Origin: Clostridium tunisiense TJ
GTDB lineage: Bacteria; Bacillota; Clostridia; Clostridiales; Clostridiaceae
Assembly: GCF_000300195.1 (NCBI RefSeq)
Contig: NZ_AMQH01000015.1
Location: 62,001 to 126,000, forward strand
DNA length: 64,000 nucleotides
Reading direction: 5' to 3'
In this document: positions 62,532 to 64,000 of the stretch, one piece after another
Numbering within the stretch: the stretch's first letter is position 1
Layout: each line of letters begins with the position of its first letter
The notes under the pieces: model-generated
Seen by the model: the letters and a program-made list of their open reading frames with translations, nothing else
Told to the model about the DNA's origin: nothing
Databases searched by the model: none
Made by a program: the position numbers and the translations under genes

Positions 62532-63284
62532 GTGAGTGTTTTAACTGAAAGCACCTTAAGAGCAAAACTTAAGAATTTAGAAGTAAAAGAATTTGAAATT
62601 GAAAAAGGAGTCATAATTACTCCTTCTGCAAGACAGTATCTACAAGATAAAAATATTAAGTTAATATATAAAGATGAAAAAGCAAAAGAAGTGAATAATC
62701 AGAATATTCAAAGCGAAGTTAAGGGTTTTATACCAAAATATGTTCATATAAATGGTGGAGTCTTTGAGAAAAAACCAGAGCATATGACTCAGCTTAATAA
62801 AAATAAATTAGTTGCTAAGGATCATAAAAGAATTGTTTTTAGAGGGAACTTAGATAGTCTTCAAGCTAAAATACTAGAAATTCAAATACAATGTAAAAAC
62901 TTGAATGAAATGAAGGTAGTTAAGGACCTTGAGGAAGTACTTTCTTATGTAAGAAAAGTATTAGAAGCTGAAGTGGTGGAAAGTGAGTTTAGTATTAATT
63001 CCTTAATTGGATTAAATTATGATGAATTAAGAGCTTACTCTCATAACCCAAAGAAGCATTTAAATACTGAGCACATAATTTTCCCTAGCTGTGATATGGG
63101 ACCAGTGGTTGTTGCATTAAATGCCTTGAGAGCACAGAGTAGAGAAGTAGAAATTTCAGCATATAAGGCTTTTAAAAATGATGAAGGGGAACCTACAAGA
63201 GCAGATTTAGCCTTAGCGTTAAATAGATTAAGCAGTTGTTTTTATATAATGATGTGCAAGTATATGGCTGGTAAATATAAATAG
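62532..63284 (+). CDS. eutT: corrinoid adenosyltransferase EutT
   Basis: 250 aa. Makes adenosylcobalamin for EutBC. N-terminal LTESTLRAKLKNLEVKEFEIEKGVIITPSARQYLQDKNIKLIYKDE is typical of EutT; the PduO-like helical core has KRIVFRGNLDSLQAKILEIQ, NLNEMKVVKDLEEVLSYVRKVLEAEV and GEPTRADLALALNRLSS. GTG start after AAAGGATGTG. The HIIFPSC segment supplies a histidine and cysteine in a region where EutT binds metal, an inference. Confidence 0.9.
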   Translation: MSVLTESTLRAKLKNLEVKEFEIEKGVIITPSARQYLQDKNIKLIYKDEKAKEVNNQNIQSEVKGFIPKYVHINGGVFEKKPEHMTQLNKNKLVAKDHKRIVFRGNLDSLQAKILEIQIQCKNLNEMKVVKDLEEVLSYVRKVLEAEVVESEFSINSLIGLNYDELRAYSHNPKKHLNTEHIIFPSCDMGPVVVALNALRAQSREVEISAYKAFKNDEGEPTRADLALALNRLSSCFYIMMCKYMAGKYK

Positions 63285-63295
63285 GAGGTGATACT

Positions 63296-63937
63296 ATGAG
63301 CACAATGGAAATGAACCTTAATTATATAGTTGATGAAGTAGTTAAAAGGTTAAAGTGCGACGTAGAAGATGAAGGAATATTAGTTGAGGCTTCAGGTAGA
63401 CATGTTCACCTTTCAAAGGATGATGTAGAGGTTTTATTCGGAAAAGGATACAAGCTAACTAAAAAAAGAGAATTATCCCAACCTGGTCAGTATCTTTGTG
63501 AGGAAAAAGTTACATTAATAGGGCCTAAGGGAACTATACATAATGTTTCAGTTTTAGGGCCTGAAAGAGAAGAAACCCAGGTAGAACTATCAAAAACTGA
63601 TGCAGTAGCTATAGGAGCAAAAGCTCCAGTTAAAATGTCAGGAGACATTGAAAAAAGCGGTTCTGTGGTTCTTTCTAGTGGCAATGCTGTATTAAAGTTA
63701 GATAAGGGTGTAATAGCTGCAAAGAGACATATTCATATTACTCCAGAAGATGCTAAAAGATACAATGTGTCAAATAATGAGGAAGTAAATATAAAAGTAA
63801 TAGGAGAAAGAGGCGTAATCTTTACAAATGTAGCAGTTAGAGTTAGCGATAAATTTAACACCGTGGTACATTTAGATTATGACGAAGCAAATGCCTGTGG
63901 ATTTACCAAAGGAATGAAAGCTGTAATAGTAAAATAG
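63296..63937 (+). CDS. pduL: microcompartment phosphate acyltransferase PduL
   Basis: 213 aa. Turns acetyl-CoA into acetyl phosphate and recycles CoA inside the shell. Two PF06130 halves: VEASGRHVHLSKDDVEVLFG with QPGQYLCEEKVTLIGPKGTIHNVSVLGPEREETQVE, and AAKRHIHITPEDAKRYNV with VVHLDYDEANACGF; zinc histidines sit in HVHL and HIHI. N-terminal MEMNLNYIVDEVVKRLKC fits an encapsulation helix. AGGAGGTG precedes the ATG. After the stop, AAGGAG at 63989-63994 is probably the ribosome site of the next eut gene outside the window. Confidence 0.95.
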   Translation: MSTMEMNLNYIVDEVVKRLKCDVEDEGILVEASGRHVHLSKDDVEVLFGKGYKLTKKRELSQPGQYLCEEKVTLIGPKGTIHNVSVLGPEREETQVELSKTDAVAIGAKAPVKMSGDIEKSGSVVLSSGNAVLKLDKGVIAAKRHIHITPEDAKRYNVSNNEEVNIKVIGERGVIFTNVAVRVSDKFNTVVHLDYDEANACGFTKGMKAVIVK

Positions 63938-64000
63938 TAAAATGTGTTACTAAGTGCAGCTATTTGCTCATCTATTAATAGGGCACTTAAGGAGCGGTTA

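Overview
The window is AT-rich, with short intergenic gaps, strong AGGAGG-type ribosome sites, some TTG/GTG starts, T-box leaders and many U-tailed terminators. Gene content (CD3072/CD3073/CD3324-type families, a Firmicute-type EutV/EutW ethanolamine locus, arginine deiminase, tandem T-boxes) points to an anaerobic Clostridium-like Firmicute. No rRNA, tRNA, CRISPR array, phage or recognisable transposase gene was seen.

Layout. 1-1.35 kb: end of a dihydrolipoamide dehydrogenase gene overlapping lipoate ligase lplA. 1.5-4.4 kb: ECF S-component gene divergent from a TudS-like desulfidase gene, then an MFS exporter. 4.75-7.5 kb: two tandem threonine T-boxes before a threonyl-tRNA synthetase that has lost most of its TGS domain. 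7.9-14.5 kb: arginine deiminase, alpha/beta hydrolase, a heterodimeric ABC exporter with one degenerate ATP site, and a B3/4 protein. 14.6-16.7 kb: CofE-like ligase divergent from a LysR regulator. 17-22.4 kb: DUF2785 protein, an XRE regulator/ABC-2 exporter operon and a lipoprotein. 22.7-28.1 kb: OmpR-type two-component system, CPBP protease, AraC regulator divergent from a DAACS symporter. 28.2-31.8 kb (minus strand): a three-gene galactofuranose locus. 32.5-39.7 kb: small XRE operon behind a palindromic operator, methionine T-box and metG, HD protein, paired PH-domain proteins, FAD oxidoreductase. 40-43.7 kb: CD3324 protein behind a leader-peptide-like structure, GNAT, patatin, lipoprotein.

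44.2-50.1 kb: a compact orphan NRPS island. It holds a short leader-like peptide ORF, a type II thioesterase, a single-module C-A-PCP-E synthetase whose specificity residues read as asparagine, and a YbaN-family membrane protein. A decayed copy of the leader found upstream of eutG lies before it and the intact copy lies after it.

50.1-64 kb: an ethanolamine utilisation microcompartment locus (eutG-like, eutS, eutP, eutV, eutW, eutA, eutB, eutC, eutL, a BMC-SAP fusion, eutE, eutM, eutT, pduL) that continues past the right edge. Three leaders (before eutG, eutS and eutA) each carry the dual hexaloop hairpins read by the ANTAR antiterminator EutV, the second overlapping an intrinsic terminator; two are preceded by near-consensus sigma-A promoters. 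In the expected scheme EutW senses ethanolamine, EutV~P stabilises the second hairpin and transcription continues. EutBC makes acetaldehyde inside the shell and EutE, PduL and EutG convert it to acetyl-CoA, acetyl phosphate and ethanol.

Several families of intergenic stem-loop repeats are scattered through the window; one shows compensatory stem changes around a conserved loop.
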